Shown one piece after another: positions 35,609 through 45,136 of a stretch of DNA of 64,000 nt (positions are counted from its first letter, which is position 1; the number at the start of each line of letters is the position of its first letter). Both the position numbers and the translations under genes were made by a program. Below the pieces are notes generated by a model. The model was not told the origin of the DNA. It saw only the letters and a list, made by a program, of their open reading frames with translations, and did no database searches. This DNA is from NORP240 sp038134485 (lineage in GTDB: Bacteria; Pseudomonadota; Gammaproteobacteria; Pseudomonadales; Pseudohongiellaceae), in assembly GCA_038134485.1 (NCBI GenBank), contig JAYPVG010000013.1:9282-73281 (forward strand). Reading direction: 5' to 3'.

Positions 35609-37324
35609 ATGTCCGCTACCCGGCCTCTGCTTGTGAGAGCAGCCTCCATACTCATGTGTCTTGCTTCGATAAATGCCAGTGCTCAATCACCGATTGCTGA
35701 CTACAACCCGGTCACCGATGATCGGCTTAATAATCCGGAAGCCCGCAACTGGCTTTCCTATCGAGGCACACTGAACGGCTGGGGTTACAGCCCGCTCGGA
35801 GAAATCAATTCAGATAATGTAAGCCAATTGCAACCTGTCTGGTCTTTCTCTACCGGCGTGCTTGGAGGGCACGAAGCGCCACCAATAGTCAATGACGGGA
35901 TAATGTTTGTCACCACTCCTCAGAATCTGGTGTACGCAATGGACGCGGCCACTGGTGACATGCTGTGGCGTTACCAACATGACCTCCCCCAGAGCCTGAT
36001 CGCATTCCACCGCACAAATAGAGGTGTGGCTCTCTACGGAGACAAGGTTTACACGGCAACGCTCGATGCTCGCGTGGTGGCGCTAGACGCCACAACCGGA
36101 CAAAAGGTGTGGGACACGCCCGTTCAGGACAATAGCTTTGGCTATTACATCACTATGGCTCCGCTCGCGGTCGAAGGTAAAGTGCTGGTCGGCACGTCTG
36201 GCGGTGAGTTGGGCATTCGTGGATTCGTGGTAGCCCTGGATGCGGAAACTGGAGAGGAATTGTGGCGCACCTACACCGTGCCTTCTCCCGGGCAACCAGG
36301 AAATGAGACCTGGCCCGGAGAATCCTGGCGAACCGGTGGTGCTGCGGTATGGGTGCCGGGCCATTACGATCCGGAGCTTCGGCTTGCCTATTTTGGTACC
36401 GGTAATCCGGGCCCCTGGATTGGCGATCAACGTCCGGGAGACAATCTGTACACCAATTCGGTGATCGCTCTGGACATCGACAGCGGCGCTATTCGCAATC
36501 ACCACCAGTACCACTGGAACGGGTCCTGGGACTGGGATGAAGTGTCTACCCCGATATTGATGCCGGTGGAGCGAAGCGGACGGCAATTTAATGCCTTGGT
36601 GCATCCGGGTCGCAATGGTTACCTGTGGCTGCTGGAACGGCAGGCTGAACGCATTGGGTTTGTCGATGCCGTGCCCTATGTGTATCAAAACGCCTTCCTG
36701 AGTGTCGATCCCGAAACCGGGCGTCCTACCTACGACCCCGAACACAAACCGACTACCGGCTCGACCACTTCATTTTGTCCCTCACTGTGGGGAGGCAAAG
36801 ACTGGCCCCCCGCTGCCTATAATCCCGAAACTGGCCTGATCTACATCCCCGCCAATGAAAACCACTGCGGCGCCATCCAGGGGCAGGAAGTCACTTACAT
36901 GCCGGGAAGTTCTTACACCGGCGCCCGCACCGAGTTCAGTCTGCGAGAGGGAACCAGTCACATTGGAGAAATTCAGGCCTGGGACATGAATACCGGCGAA
37001 GAGGTATGGACCCGGGAATTTGACTCTCACAACTGGGGCGGGATCCTCACAACCAGCGGCAATTTGATATTCAGCGGCGGCACCAGCGACCGCTACTTCC
37101 GGGCACACGATGCCAGTACCGGGGAAGAGCTATGGAGTCACCGCACCAATTCGGGAATCATCGGTGTGCCCTCAACTTTCTCAGTGAATGGCAAACAATA
37201 TGTCGCCATTCAGTCCGGCTGGGGCGTCGATGCCGCCAGCATGACCGGTCGCGTTGACCAGATTCGCGGGACACGAACGTTCGTGCCCCAGGGCGGTGTT
37301 ATCTGGGTATTTGCACTACCTTAA
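35609..37324 (+). CDS. exported PQQ alcohol dehydrogenase with lanthanide-type WDWD motif
   Basis: A 571-residue periplasmic quinoprotein of the methanol/ethanol dehydrogenase type with an eight-bladed PQQ propeller. Residues match metal and catalytic sites: E200 (GGELGIRG), N266 (GTGNPGPW), the catalytic Asp D308 and a second Asp D310 in WDWD. In XoxF-type enzymes the added Asp two residues after the catalytic base coordinates a lanthanide, so this enzyme is probably lanthanide-dependent (inference). The vicinal Cys-Cys disulfide of methanol dehydrogenases is absent: only two mature Cys are seen. Substrate unknown. It is the first of two tandem PQQ genes 123 bases apart; GAGGAATT before the ATG is a modest ribosome site. 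Confidence 0.88.
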   Translation: MSATRPLLVRAASILMCLASINASAQSPIADYNPVTDDRLNNPEARNWLSYRGTLNGWGYSPLGEINSDNVSQLQPVWSFSTGVLGGHEAPPIVNDGIMFVTTPQNLVYAMDAATGDMLWRYQHDLPQSLIAFHRTNRGVALYGDKVYTATLDARVVALDATTGQKVWDTPVQDNSFGYYITMAPLAVEGKVLVGTSGGELGIRGFVVALDAETGEELWRTYTVPSPGQPGNETWPGESWRTGGAAVWVPGHYDPELRLAYFGTGNPGPWIGDQRPGDNLYTNSVIALDIDSGAIRNHHQYHWNGSWDWDEVSTPILMPVERSGRQFNALVHPGRNGYLWLLERQAERIGFVDAVPYVYQNAFLSVDPETGRPTYDPEHKPTTGSTTSFCPSLWGGKDWPPAAYNPETGLIYIPANENHCGAIQGQEVTYMPGSSYTGARTEFSLREGTSHIGEIQAWDMNTGEEVWTREFDSHNWGGILTTSGNLIFSGGTSDRYFRAHDASTGEELWSHRTNSGIIGVPSTFSVNGKQYVAIQSGWGVDAASMTGRVDQIRGTRTFVPQGGVIWVFALP

Positions 37325-37447
37325 TATATCGCCAACTGGACGGTCAGGATTCTGCATGCTCCGATTTTTCCAGGAAGGTCAGGCAGCATAGACTCCGCGG
37401 GCAAGAAAATTTATGCTTGGGGGAACAAAAACAACCTGGGCCCGACC

Positions 37448-39199
37448 ATGCTGAATCAAACCAAACTTTACCTTAGCCTGCTCATCGCCTCACTGACCGT
37501 CATGCCTGCCCCGACGGCACTCGGTCAATCACTGCTGGACGATTACACACCGGTCACATATGAACAATTAGAAAATCCGCCAGATAGCGACTGGCTGATG
37601 TGGCGCCGAACCCAGAATCACTGGGGCTACAGTCCGCTAGACCAGATCAACAAGGAAAACGTGGCCAGTCTGCGGCTGGCCTGGGCATGGACCATGGGGC
37701 CCGGACTGCAGGAAACCACCCCACTGGTACACGATGGAGTAATGTTTCTGCCCCAGGCCTGCGACTTTATCGAAGCTGTGGATGCCACCGACGGCACCCT
37801 GCTCTGGGAATATCGACGACCGGAAGTCGATCACGTGGCGCCCCTGTCATGTGCCAATCGAAACGGGACCCTGTACGGTGACCGACTGTACCTGGCAACT
37901 CGCGACGCATTCCTGATTGCTCTGGATGTCCACACCGGCGAAGTCATCTGGGAACAGCAGATGGGTGACTGGACCGTTGGTCAACATTACTCTGGCGGAC
38001 CGCAAATACTGGACGGCAAGCTGATTGCCGGCATGTCCGGGTGCTATTACATCAATACCTTCTGCTGGGTTTCCGCCCACGATCCCGAAACCGGTGAGGA
38101 ACTGTGGCGCACCAATACCGTTCCGCGCGTTGGAGAACCCCATGGTGAAACCTGGGGGGATGTACCTAATGAGCGCCGTCGGGGTGGTTCCGCCTGGATG
38201 CCAGCCAGTTACGACCCAGACCTGGACCTGATCTATATCGGTGTCGGTGTGCCAATTCCCTGGGGTGATATCCAGCGGCAAACCGACGGGGGCGATGTAC
38301 TCTATACCAATTCCACTCTGGCCCTGCGCGCAGATACCGGCGAAATCGCCTGGTATTTTCAGCATATTCCAGGCGGTAACTGGGATCTCGACCATCCATT
38401 CGAGCGTCTGGTGGTCGAGTCTGAAATCGCGCCAGATCCCGACTCGGTCTCCTGGATGAACCCTGACATTGACTCCAGCGCAAGGCGCAAGGTCATCACT
38501 GGCATACCCGGCAAAACCGGAATCATCTGGACCCTCGATGCCGCTACTGGCGAATTTCTGTGGGCTCGGGAAACCAACTATCAGAACGTCATCATCGGTG
38601 TCGATATCGAAAACCATAAAGGAATCACTGATCCGAATCTCAAATATACTGAAATTCGCCAGCGCAAGATGATCTGCCCCACTACTCGGGGCGGGATCAA
38701 CTGGCAGGCTGTTGCCTACAGCCCGCAAACCAACGCGGTCTATACCCCCACCAATAATGCCTGCATGAATCAGGCTCTGAACCCTGTAGAACCCACCGTT
38801 GGCTTACATCATCGTTCGGCCACGTCGCCCGTCATTCCGGCACCAGGATTTGAAGACCAGGTCGGCCTGCTGTCTGCGGTCGACGTAGCTACCGGCGAAG
38901 CAAAATGGATTCACAGACAGCGGGCGGGTATAGGTGGCTCAGTGCTGACTACCGGAGGTGGACTGGTATTTGTCACGGACGATGCCCGTCGCTTTCGCGC
39001 CTTTGACGCCGAAACCGGTGAAGTGCTGTGGGAACAATTGCTCAATTCGACCGCAGGTGGATTCCCGGTTTCCTATAGCGTCGACGGCGTGCAATATATT
39101 GCGATAGCGGCCGGAGGCGGAGTGACCTATCGCAATCTGACCCCAGAATTGCAGCAGCGTAGCGGTGGCAATACCCTGTTCGTCTTTAGGCTGCCATAG
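37448..39199 (+). CDS. exported PQQ-dependent dehydrogenase, diverged copy
   Basis: A 583-residue quinoprotein related to the preceding one: GYSPLDQINKENV, PETGEELWRTNTV, and WDLD at D313/D315. It keeps the Asp pair but lacks the equivalents of the Glu and Asn metal ligands: the E site region reads MSGCYYINTFCW and the N site region reads GVGVPIPW. It also has several extra cysteines (ACDF, SCANRN, GCYYINTFC). So it likely binds the cofactor differently or has lost activity. The ribosome site is poor. The 3' end meets the carbonic-anhydrase-like gene within 34 bases, and both probably belong to one transcript. Confidence 0.82.
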   Translation: MLNQTKLYLSLLIASLTVMPAPTALGQSLLDDYTPVTYEQLENPPDSDWLMWRRTQNHWGYSPLDQINKENVASLRLAWAWTMGPGLQETTPLVHDGVMFLPQACDFIEAVDATDGTLLWEYRRPEVDHVAPLSCANRNGTLYGDRLYLATRDAFLIALDVHTGEVIWEQQMGDWTVGQHYSGGPQILDGKLIAGMSGCYYINTFCWVSAHDPETGEELWRTNTVPRVGEPHGETWGDVPNERRRGGSAWMPASYDPDLDLIYIGVGVPIPWGDIQRQTDGGDVLYTNSTLALRADTGEIAWYFQHIPGGNWDLDHPFERLVVESEIAPDPDSVSWMNPDIDSSARRKVITGIPGKTGIIWTLDAATGEFLWARETNYQNVIIGVDIENHKGITDPNLKYTEIRQRKMICPTTRGGINWQAVAYSPQTNAVYTPTNNACMNQALNPVEPTVGLHHRSATSPVIPAPGFEDQVGLLSAVDVATGEAKWIHRQRAGIGGSVLTTGGGLVFVTDDARRFRAFDAETGEVLWEQLLNSTAGGFPVSYSVDGVQYIAIAAGGGVTYRNLTPELQQRSGGNTLFVFRLP

Positions 39200-39232
39200 T
39201 CACGTACAAATCCGACCCGGGGGAATACGACC

Positions 39233-39760
39233 ATACTCTACAGTCTGGGTGACAAGCAGGTAGAAATTGCCGGTGACGATTTCTTCGTCGCCGACAATGC
39301 CTCTGTCATCGGAGAAGTGCGGCTCGAAAACAACGCAAGTATCTGGTTCAACGCTGTTCTGCGGGGTGATTGCGACCTGATTACTGTCGGCGAAAACTCC
39401 AATATTCAGGATGGCTCGGTGCTGCACACCGATCATGGTTTCCCCCTCATAATTGGCAAAAACGTGACGGTTGGTCACAAGGTCATGTTGCACGGCTGCA
39501 CGATTGGGGATAATTCACTGATTGGCATCAATGCAGTAATTCTAAATGGCGCCAAAATAGGTAAAAACTGCCTAATCGGCGCCAACAGCCTGATCACAGA
39601 GAACAAGGAAATCCCCGACGGCTCGCTGGTGATGGGATCTCCCGCCAGGGTCGTTAAACCTCTCACCCCCCAGCAGCAGTCCCAGCTTGCAGAGAGCGCC
39701 AGCCACTACGTGGAAAACTTCAAGCGATACAAAAGGGAATTACGGCAAGACCTACGCTGA
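39233..39760 (+). CDS. gamma-carbonic anhydrase-like hexapeptide protein with an ATA start
   Basis: The reading frame encodes a left-handed beta-helix protein of the gamma-carbonic anhydrase family (Hxpep repeats ASIWFNAVLRGD, TVGENSNIQDG, KVMLHGCTIGDNSLIGINAV) with the three candidate zinc His in HTDHGF and VGHKVMLHG. Family members start near YSLGD; here those residues are encoded but the expected initiator codon is ATA at 39233, placed 8 bases after GGGGGA. The first ordinary start in frame is a GTG at 39317, which would remove 28 conserved residues. Either AUA initiation is used, or the base is an error or mutation. The enzyme interconverts CO2 and bicarbonate. 175 residues from ATA. Confidence 0.72.
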   Translation: MLYSLGDKQVEIAGDDFFVADNASVIGEVRLENNASIWFNAVLRGDCDLITVGENSNIQDGSVLHTDHGFPLIIGKNVTVGHKVMLHGCTIGDNSLIGINAVILNGAKIGKNCLIGANSLITENKEIPDGSLVMGSPARVVKPLTPQQQSQLAESASHYVENFKRYKRELRQDLR

Positions 39761-39866
39761 TGCAACAACGCCATCGCATTATCCAGAATTTAGAACCATC
39801 CGTTCTTTCTTGCCCAATCAAGCATCGGGTGAAAACCATTACCGGTTGCTTATGCGGGCAACTTGC

Positions 39867-41237
39867 TTACAGGCGTACTATGGTCTGGAGATAGACGTAG
39901 TTGCTGTCGCCCTTGTTAACAGCGTCCATATAAGGACCCGCATTAATCCACACATAGCCGCCATCGACGGTCAACTTGTTGGAAAACAGGTTCCAGCGTA
40001 CGCGAAATTCCAACTGATCACCCAAAAAGTCCTCACCAAGACTGCCTGGATGACGATACCGGGTGGTGCGCCAACCCTGCGCCTCTTCGGCCAGTGACGG
40101 TCGCTGCCATCTGACGTAGGCATCGACATTTACGGCTGGCTGCAGGTTTAGCATGAGTCCTGGAGAACTCGTGTTAACCCTTTGAAAGGCCCGGAACAGG
40201 CCAGTGGGTCCGAAATCCGGTCTTGGCACCCCAAACAGATGATCCAATTCATTGGATTCGTCGTCCAGAGGATCCTTGTCACCGCTGCCGTAATGATAGA
40301 GAAAGCTAAGGCGTGGCTGCCACGTCGCCTCGAAGCTGTGACCCAGGGTCAGATGAAAATAGGAAGCCTTGTGATCACGCAATGCAGAATCCGCATCCAG
40401 AGCGGGTGCATCGCCGAATTGATACAGGGCTTCTATATCGTAGTGCCAGCGACTTGCCGCAGGGTTTCGGAACAGACGTACGCCAGTATTGAGCACATCG
40501 AAACGCTGGTTGGCAGGCCTATCGCGCCTTTCGTCAGCCCCGAGCAAGTACAGTTGAAGCGAGCCCGCTGCGCCGCTTAAACGAGTAGTCAAGAATCCGC
40601 CCCAAAAGAAATCATCGGATTGATTGTCGAGGCGCGGATCGTTATCAATCCAGTCGCCGGAAACGCGTCTGTTTGTGGGGTGTGTATAAAATAACTCCAG
40701 AGAAGTATTGTCGCTCTCCAGCCTGGCCTGGACACCGGCAAAGGAATTGATGGTATTTCGATAGCGATTGCGTGCGATGAAGCGACGACTGCCCTGATCC
40801 ATAGTGAAACGACCAATCCTGATAAAGCCCCGATCTTCATCGCTGAACAACCCGGTGAAAGGCACTGTCACATTGGCCTGCAGAATATCTAGCGGATTAT
40901 TGGTAAAACTGTCGAGAGGTGAGCCACTATCTACAAGAAAGGTGCGCATGTCAGCGAACTCAGTCGTGATAGTAAAACCCTCGAAATCGGCGTCCAACTT
41001 GAGAGTATTGCGCCATTCAATACCCTGGTCGCTGCCATCGAGACCAGCACGAAACTGTCCATCCAGATGCTGAAATCTGGTTTGCTGCTCGAATTCTAAC
41101 GAGAGCCAATCCGGCAGGGTGGAATTCGACTGGGCGACCCCGACTAGGGGGAGTCCGAGTAACAGGTTGCAAAAAATAAGGACGTCGCGAAGTGCAGGGC
41201 AGTAGCTTGCCTCGAAAGTAGCTCGAATGGGTAACAT
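39867..41237 (-). CDS. alginate-export-type outer-membrane porin
   Basis: A 456-residue protein with a signal-like N-terminus (cleavage near VGVAQ) and an antiparallel beta-barrel pattern of alternating aromatic strands, ending in YLQTIVRL. The match is to the alginate_exp domain (AlgE-like), a family that also includes general porins for organic acids in marine bacteria: FRAGLDGSDQGIEWRNTLKLD, DRGFIRIGRFTMDQGSRRFIARNRYRNTINSF. No alginate biosynthesis gene is nearby, so export of alginate is not claimed. The ribosome site before the ATG is poor. It is convergent with the carbonic-anhydrase-like gene. Confidence 0.8.
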   Translation of the reverse strand: MLPIRATFEASYCPALRDVLIFCNLLLGLPLVGVAQSNSTLPDWLSLEFEQQTRFQHLDGQFRAGLDGSDQGIEWRNTLKLDADFEGFTITTEFADMRTFLVDSGSPLDSFTNNPLDILQANVTVPFTGLFSDEDRGFIRIGRFTMDQGSRRFIARNRYRNTINSFAGVQARLESDNTSLELFYTHPTNRRVSGDWIDNDPRLDNQSDDFFWGGFLTTRLSGAAGSLQLYLLGADERRDRPANQRFDVLNTGVRLFRNPAASRWHYDIEALYQFGDAPALDADSALRDHKASYFHLTLGHSFEATWQPRLSFLYHYGSGDKDPLDDESNELDHLFGVPRPDFGPTGLFRAFQRVNTSSPGLMLNLQPAVNVDAYVRWQRPSLAEEAQGWRTTRYRHPGSLGEDFLGDQLEFRVRWNLFSNKLTVDGGYVWINAGPYMDAVNKGDSNYVYLQTIVRL

Positions 41238-41424
41238 AAAAACTGTTTTTTATCGGATTTATAATTATTGCGTTATTGCGCGGGTGACGGCGATTGTATC
41301 TATACTCGCACTAACACTTCAATCTTCATAAGTGGCGAAGGAATCGGAAGCATACAAATCCAAGACTTGCAGAACTGGTTTTGGTCCCCTGATTGGCGAT
41401 CATTCGGGTCTGTTGCCAGGCACT

Positions 41425-41826
41425 TCATTTTGGTTTTAGAAAAAAAGCCAGGACAATGCCGGAAAAAACCCAGACTATGATCGTGTCAACGACAGTTATG
41501 ACAGCAAAGTCCAGAGGCAGCGGCAGAATTATTGAGTGAAACCATTCCGCTGAAGCCAGCAATGAACCCATTACAAGACCAAACCGCGCGCCTTCAGCAA
41601 GGCCCTTGTTCTGATAAGCCTTCATAAATACGAAACAAGCGAGGCTGATTGTTACAAGGTAACCCACTGCAATCGCCATAAGATTAGGAGCGGATTGCAG
41701 GTCGGGCCTCAAGATTTCAAAGAAAGCACCATACTGCTCGGGAAATAACGGTGGCAGGAGTGCAAAAAACACCCCTTGTATGACGACGACAAATAACAAA
41801 GCCAGTGCTATTCGTATTACGTACAT
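41425..41826 (-). CDS. four-helix hypothetical membrane protein
   Basis: A 133-residue protein with about four transmembrane segments (residues 5-25, 48-68, 83-100, 108-129) and charged loops containing GLAEGARFG. No signal motif and no known domain. AGGCAGG precedes the ATG. It lies alone between the porin and the divergent deacylase gene. Confidence 0.65.
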   Translation of the reverse strand: MYVIRIALALLFVVVIQGVFFALLPPLFPEQYGAFFEILRPDLQSAPNLMAIAVGYLVTISLACFVFMKAYQNKGLAEGARFGLVMGSLLASAEWFHSIILPLPLDFAVITVVDTIIVWVFSGIVLAFFLKPK

Positions 41827-41940
41827 GCCTGCCTCTCATTGCTTCTTGAATCGAGACTGCCAAACTTTCCAGGAATGGACAAGTTTTAGAAGTGCTCTTA
41901 AGCTAGCAAAAAACCAAAACCAAGGGAGGGCTGCTTCTTA

Positions 41941-43545
41941 ATGAAGTGTTTCCGGAATTGGCTGTTATATTTGCTTCTGATTGCAGGCCAGGGCATCTCG
42001 ACGATAGCACTGGCGCAGGACAGCTTCGATGTCATCATCAGGAATGGCCGCATCATAGATGGCGCCGGGAACCCCTGGTACATGGCTGACATCGGCATTC
42101 GAGGCGATCGGATCGAGGATATTGGCGATCTCACCGACGCCACGGCCACACGCGTAATCGATGCCTCGGGTCTGACCGTAACCCCGGGATTTATCGATCC
42201 CCACACCCATGCCATACGGGGTATTTTTGACGTCCCTACGGCCGACAGCGCGCTGCTGCAAGGCGTCACAACTCTCACCGAAGGCAACGACGGCAGTTCG
42301 CCCTACCCCATCGACGAACATTATGCGCAGATAACCGCAACTCGCATCAGCCCAAATTGGGCCGTCTTTGTTGGTCAGGGCACTATCCGCAGCCAACTGA
42401 TCGGCGCCGAAGATCGCGAAGCTACTCCGGAAGAATTACAACGCATGAAAGCCATGGTAGCCGAAGCCATGGAACAGGGTGCACTGGGAATTTCGACGGG
42501 CCTGTTCTATGTTCCGGGCAGCTTCACTCCTACCGAAGAAATTGTCGAACTATCGAAAGTCGCAGCAGAATTCGGCGGCATCTACATATCCCACATGCGG
42601 GAAGAGGCATCTCAGCTGCTCGATTCGGTGCAGGAGACCATCGACATAGGTGAACGGGCTGGTATTCCGGTACAGATGACCCATCATAAAGTGATCGGGG
42701 TCGAAAACTGGGGTATGTCCGCAGATTCACTGCGCATGGTTGACCAGGCAAGATCTCGAGGTATCGATATCACCATCGATCAATATCCCTACACTGCTTC
42801 GCAAACCGGTATTACGGCTCTGATTCCGCAATGGGCTCAGGAGGGAGGTCGGGATCGAATGATTTCCCGCATAGACAGTCCTGAAACCCGCCAGACCGTC
42901 AAAGACGCCGTCGTCGAAAAAATTCTTTACGATCGCGGCGGCGGCCACCCGCGCAACGTATTCATATCGCGAAATTTCTGGGATCCTGAGATGGAAGGCA
43001 AGAACCTCGCCGAGCTGGCGATTGAACGCGGGTTTGAGCCAACCCCGGAAAATGCCGCTGAAGTCGTATTTGATATTGTCAGAGGCGGGGGCGCCACTGC
43101 GGTCTATCACGCCATTGGTCCTGAGGACGTTGACAACATCATGCGACACCCGGCTGCCGCAATCGGTTCAGATGGGCCGCTGGGAGTTTTTGGGGTCGGG
43201 GCACCCCACCCTCGCCAGTACGGAACTTTCGCAAGAGTCTTGGGACACTATGTGCGGGAAAGGGGTGTCATCCCCCTGGAGGAAGCGGTCCGCAAGATGA
43301 CAAGTCTTACTGCCCAACGCCTCAGCATACGGGATCGCGGATTACTGGCAGAGGGCTATTTCGCGGATATCGCCATTTTCGACGCCGACGAAATTGCCGA
43401 CCGGGCCACATTTGAAGATCCACATCAGTACGCCGTGGGCATGAAATTCGTCCTCGTCAATGGAGAACTGGTAGTCGCTGACGGTGCCCACACAGGCAAT
43501 CGCCCAGGCAGGATACTTCACGGGCCAGGCTATGCAGGAAACTGA
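41941..43545 (+). CDS. exported N-acyl-D-amino-acid deacylase / D-aminoacylase
   Basis: A 534-residue amidohydrolase with a signal peptide (about 1-25). Motifs: IIRNGRIIDGAG, PGFIDPHTHA (metal HxH), TEGNDGSSPYPI, ISHMREEASQLLDS, MTHHKVIGV and the metal Asp in IGSDGPLG. This family removes acyl groups from N-acyl-D-amino acids (D-glutamate, D-aspartate or mixed). Periplasmic placement suits recycling of D-amino acids from peptidoglycan or from the environment. GGGAGGG lies upstream of the ATG. It is followed at 70 bases by a cupin and later a Tat-exported protein, likely one operon. Confidence 0.88.
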   Translation: MKCFRNWLLYLLLIAGQGISTIALAQDSFDVIIRNGRIIDGAGNPWYMADIGIRGDRIEDIGDLTDATATRVIDASGLTVTPGFIDPHTHAIRGIFDVPTADSALLQGVTTLTEGNDGSSPYPIDEHYAQITATRISPNWAVFVGQGTIRSQLIGAEDREATPEELQRMKAMVAEAMEQGALGISTGLFYVPGSFTPTEEIVELSKVAAEFGGIYISHMREEASQLLDSVQETIDIGERAGIPVQMTHHKVIGVENWGMSADSLRMVDQARSRGIDITIDQYPYTASQTGITALIPQWAQEGGRDRMISRIDSPETRQTVKDAVVEKILYDRGGGHPRNVFISRNFWDPEMEGKNLAELAIERGFEPTPENAAEVVFDIVRGGGATAVYHAIGPEDVDNIMRHPAAAIGSDGPLGVFGVGAPHPRQYGTFARVLGHYVRERGVIPLEEAVRKMTSLTAQRLSIRDRGLLAEGYFADIAIFDADEIADRATFEDPHQYAVGMKFVLVNGELVVADGAHTGNRPGRILHGPGYAGN

Positions 43546-43614
43546 TGCAGCCACGCGGTATTCACAACAAAAACAAGATCCATTCCACGCTTTTAACGCT
43601 CAGGGAACAACACC

Positions 43615-44133
43615 ATGAAAAAATTCGCTCTTCTACTAATCACCGCAATGTCTATGGCGTCTGCGTGGGCGCAGACCCCTGCCCCGGCAATCCCCCCGGT
43701 AGCGACCGATGTCACCGCTGAGGAGATTGCCAAGTTTATCGATTCTTTGCCCAAAGACCGGGTTAGCGATCGGCCGATCAAAAATGTGGAAGTGACCGGC
43801 GACTATCGGGTTGGTGTGTATGGCGTGTTCCGACCCAAGGAATTTCCTGGTGGCTCAAACCTGCATCAGGTCAACACGACCGAGATCTATTACATGCTGA
43901 GCGGCTATGCAACCCTGGTCACCGGAGGCACCATGACCGAGGCGCGCCAGGAAAATGACAACTGGGTGCGTGGAACCGCGATCGAGAATGGCGTCGTGCG
44001 GCGCGTGGTTCCTGGCGACGTCGTAATAATTCCCGGCCACACTCCACACTGGTTCAGCGAACTGGAAACTGATATTACCTACTTGATCTTCAGGCCGGAT
44101 CCTGACAACCGAATCCCGTTGACAAATCAATAG
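43615..44133 (+). CDS. exported cupin-domain protein
   Basis: A 172-residue protein with a Sec signal peptide ending WAQT. The mature part is a single cupin barrel: LHQVNTTEIYYMLSGYATLVTGG and VPGDVVIIPGHTPHWFS, with metal-binding His/Glu in conserved places. Function unknown; small exported cupins near amidohydrolases are often sugar or amino-acid isomerase or binding proteins. AGGGAACAACACC precedes the ATG. Placed between the deacylase and the Tat-exported protein. Confidence 0.8.
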   Translation: MKKFALLLITAMSMASAWAQTPAPAIPPVATDVTAEEIAKFIDSLPKDRVSDRPIKNVEVTGDYRVGVYGVFRPKEFPGGSNLHQVNTTEIYYMLSGYATLVTGGTMTEARQENDNWVRGTAIENGVVRRVVPGDVVIIPGHTPHWFSELETDITYLIFRPDPDNRIPLTNQ

Positions 44134-44424
44134 TAATTCGGTGGTCCAATAGCCCATGTCCTCAACTTACTCTGATGCCCGATGCAGCCGGCGATCATTT
44201 CATACTGGTGGACCAAGCGACTTCCGTCCAGACAAAAAAGCATCGAAGCAAGAGGCAGTTTCCTGGATTTGCATGCCCCTGGATATCGATAAAGAGAACT
44301 CGACATATTCCAAAGACTGTAGTTGAATTCGCAGGGAGAACCAGCGGTCCCCTGTACCGGCCAAAATAATGTATCCGTTTATCAAGAAACGGACCTGAAA
44401 TTACAGCCAGACGAGGCAGAAATT

Positions 44425-45117
44425 ATGAGCAAAGTTTCCAACAATCTCACACCACGGCGCAGATTTCTGACTGGAGTCGGAATTGTTGCAACCGGTGCGA
44501 CACTGGCGGCAACAGCGAAGGCGGACAATCACCAGCAAAACGCATCGGGGTTTGTCCCGGCCCGCCATGATAACGACACGTGGATGGATGAACTTGGCAG
44601 CATGCATCGGGTCTTTATCGACTCTTCGAATGCGGGAGGCGGCGGTAATGCACTCAGGTATGCGTCCAATATCCTTGAGGGTCACACGGAAGGCTACGGC
44701 GGCAGTGACGCTGACTACGGGCTGATCGTCTGCTTCCGTCATCAATCGACGTCATTCGGCTATAACGATGCCATCTGGGAAAAGTACGGAGAAGTGCTGA
44801 GCCGCATGACCGGGCTGACAGCGCCCGGCGGTGACGAACCCCTGTCTGCCAATCCCATGAACATGGGGCGCGGATTTTCTAACGGAGGCGCTACCATAGA
44901 TTCACTGATTGCTCGTGGCGTAAATTTTGCGATCTGCAATCGGGCTACTCGCGCGGTATCCGGGATGGTTGCGAGGGCCACCAACGCTTCAGCCGAAGAA
45001 GTTTACCAGGAGCTGATCGCCAACAATATTCCCAGTAGCCGATTCGTGCCCGCCGGAGTCGTAGCAGCGACCCGTTCCCAGGAATACGGTTACAGCCTGT
45101 TGTACGCAGACGCATAG
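44425..45117 (+). CDS. Tat-exported protein, DsrE/F-like
   Basis: A 230-residue protein from the ATG at 44425, which begins a twin-arginine signal (TPRRRFLTGVGI, with hydrophobic part to about 35, ending TAKADN). An upstream in-frame start at 44323 would add 34 residues and bury the signal. The mature region (HRVFIDSSNAGGGGNAL, ADYGLIVCFRHQSTSFGYN, NFAICNRATRAVSG) has a DsrE/DsrF-like feel with one Cys in CNRATR and one in VCFRH, but the homology is weak. No cofactor motif. It ends 20 bases from the convergent dihaem cytochrome. Confidence 0.65.
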   Translation: MSKVSNNLTPRRRFLTGVGIVATGATLAATAKADNHQQNASGFVPARHDNDTWMDELGSMHRVFIDSSNAGGGGNALRYASNILEGHTEGYGGSDADYGLIVCFRHQSTSFGYNDAIWEKYGEVLSRMTGLTAPGGDEPLSANPMNMGRGFSNGGATIDSLIARGVNFAICNRATRAVSGMVARATNASAEEVYQELIANNIPSSRFVPAGVVAATRSQEYGYSLLYADA

Positions 45118-45136
45118 CGACGCCCGGTTATAACCA

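Noticed and set aside
41268..41480. A 70-codon frame between the porin and the membrane protein
   Set aside because: Alternative start, no ribosome site, overlaps the end of the real minus-strand gene.
44175..44369. A 64-codon frame between the cupin and the Tat-exported protein
   Set aside because: No ribosome site, no signal and no family resemblance; overlaps the upstream region of the next gene.
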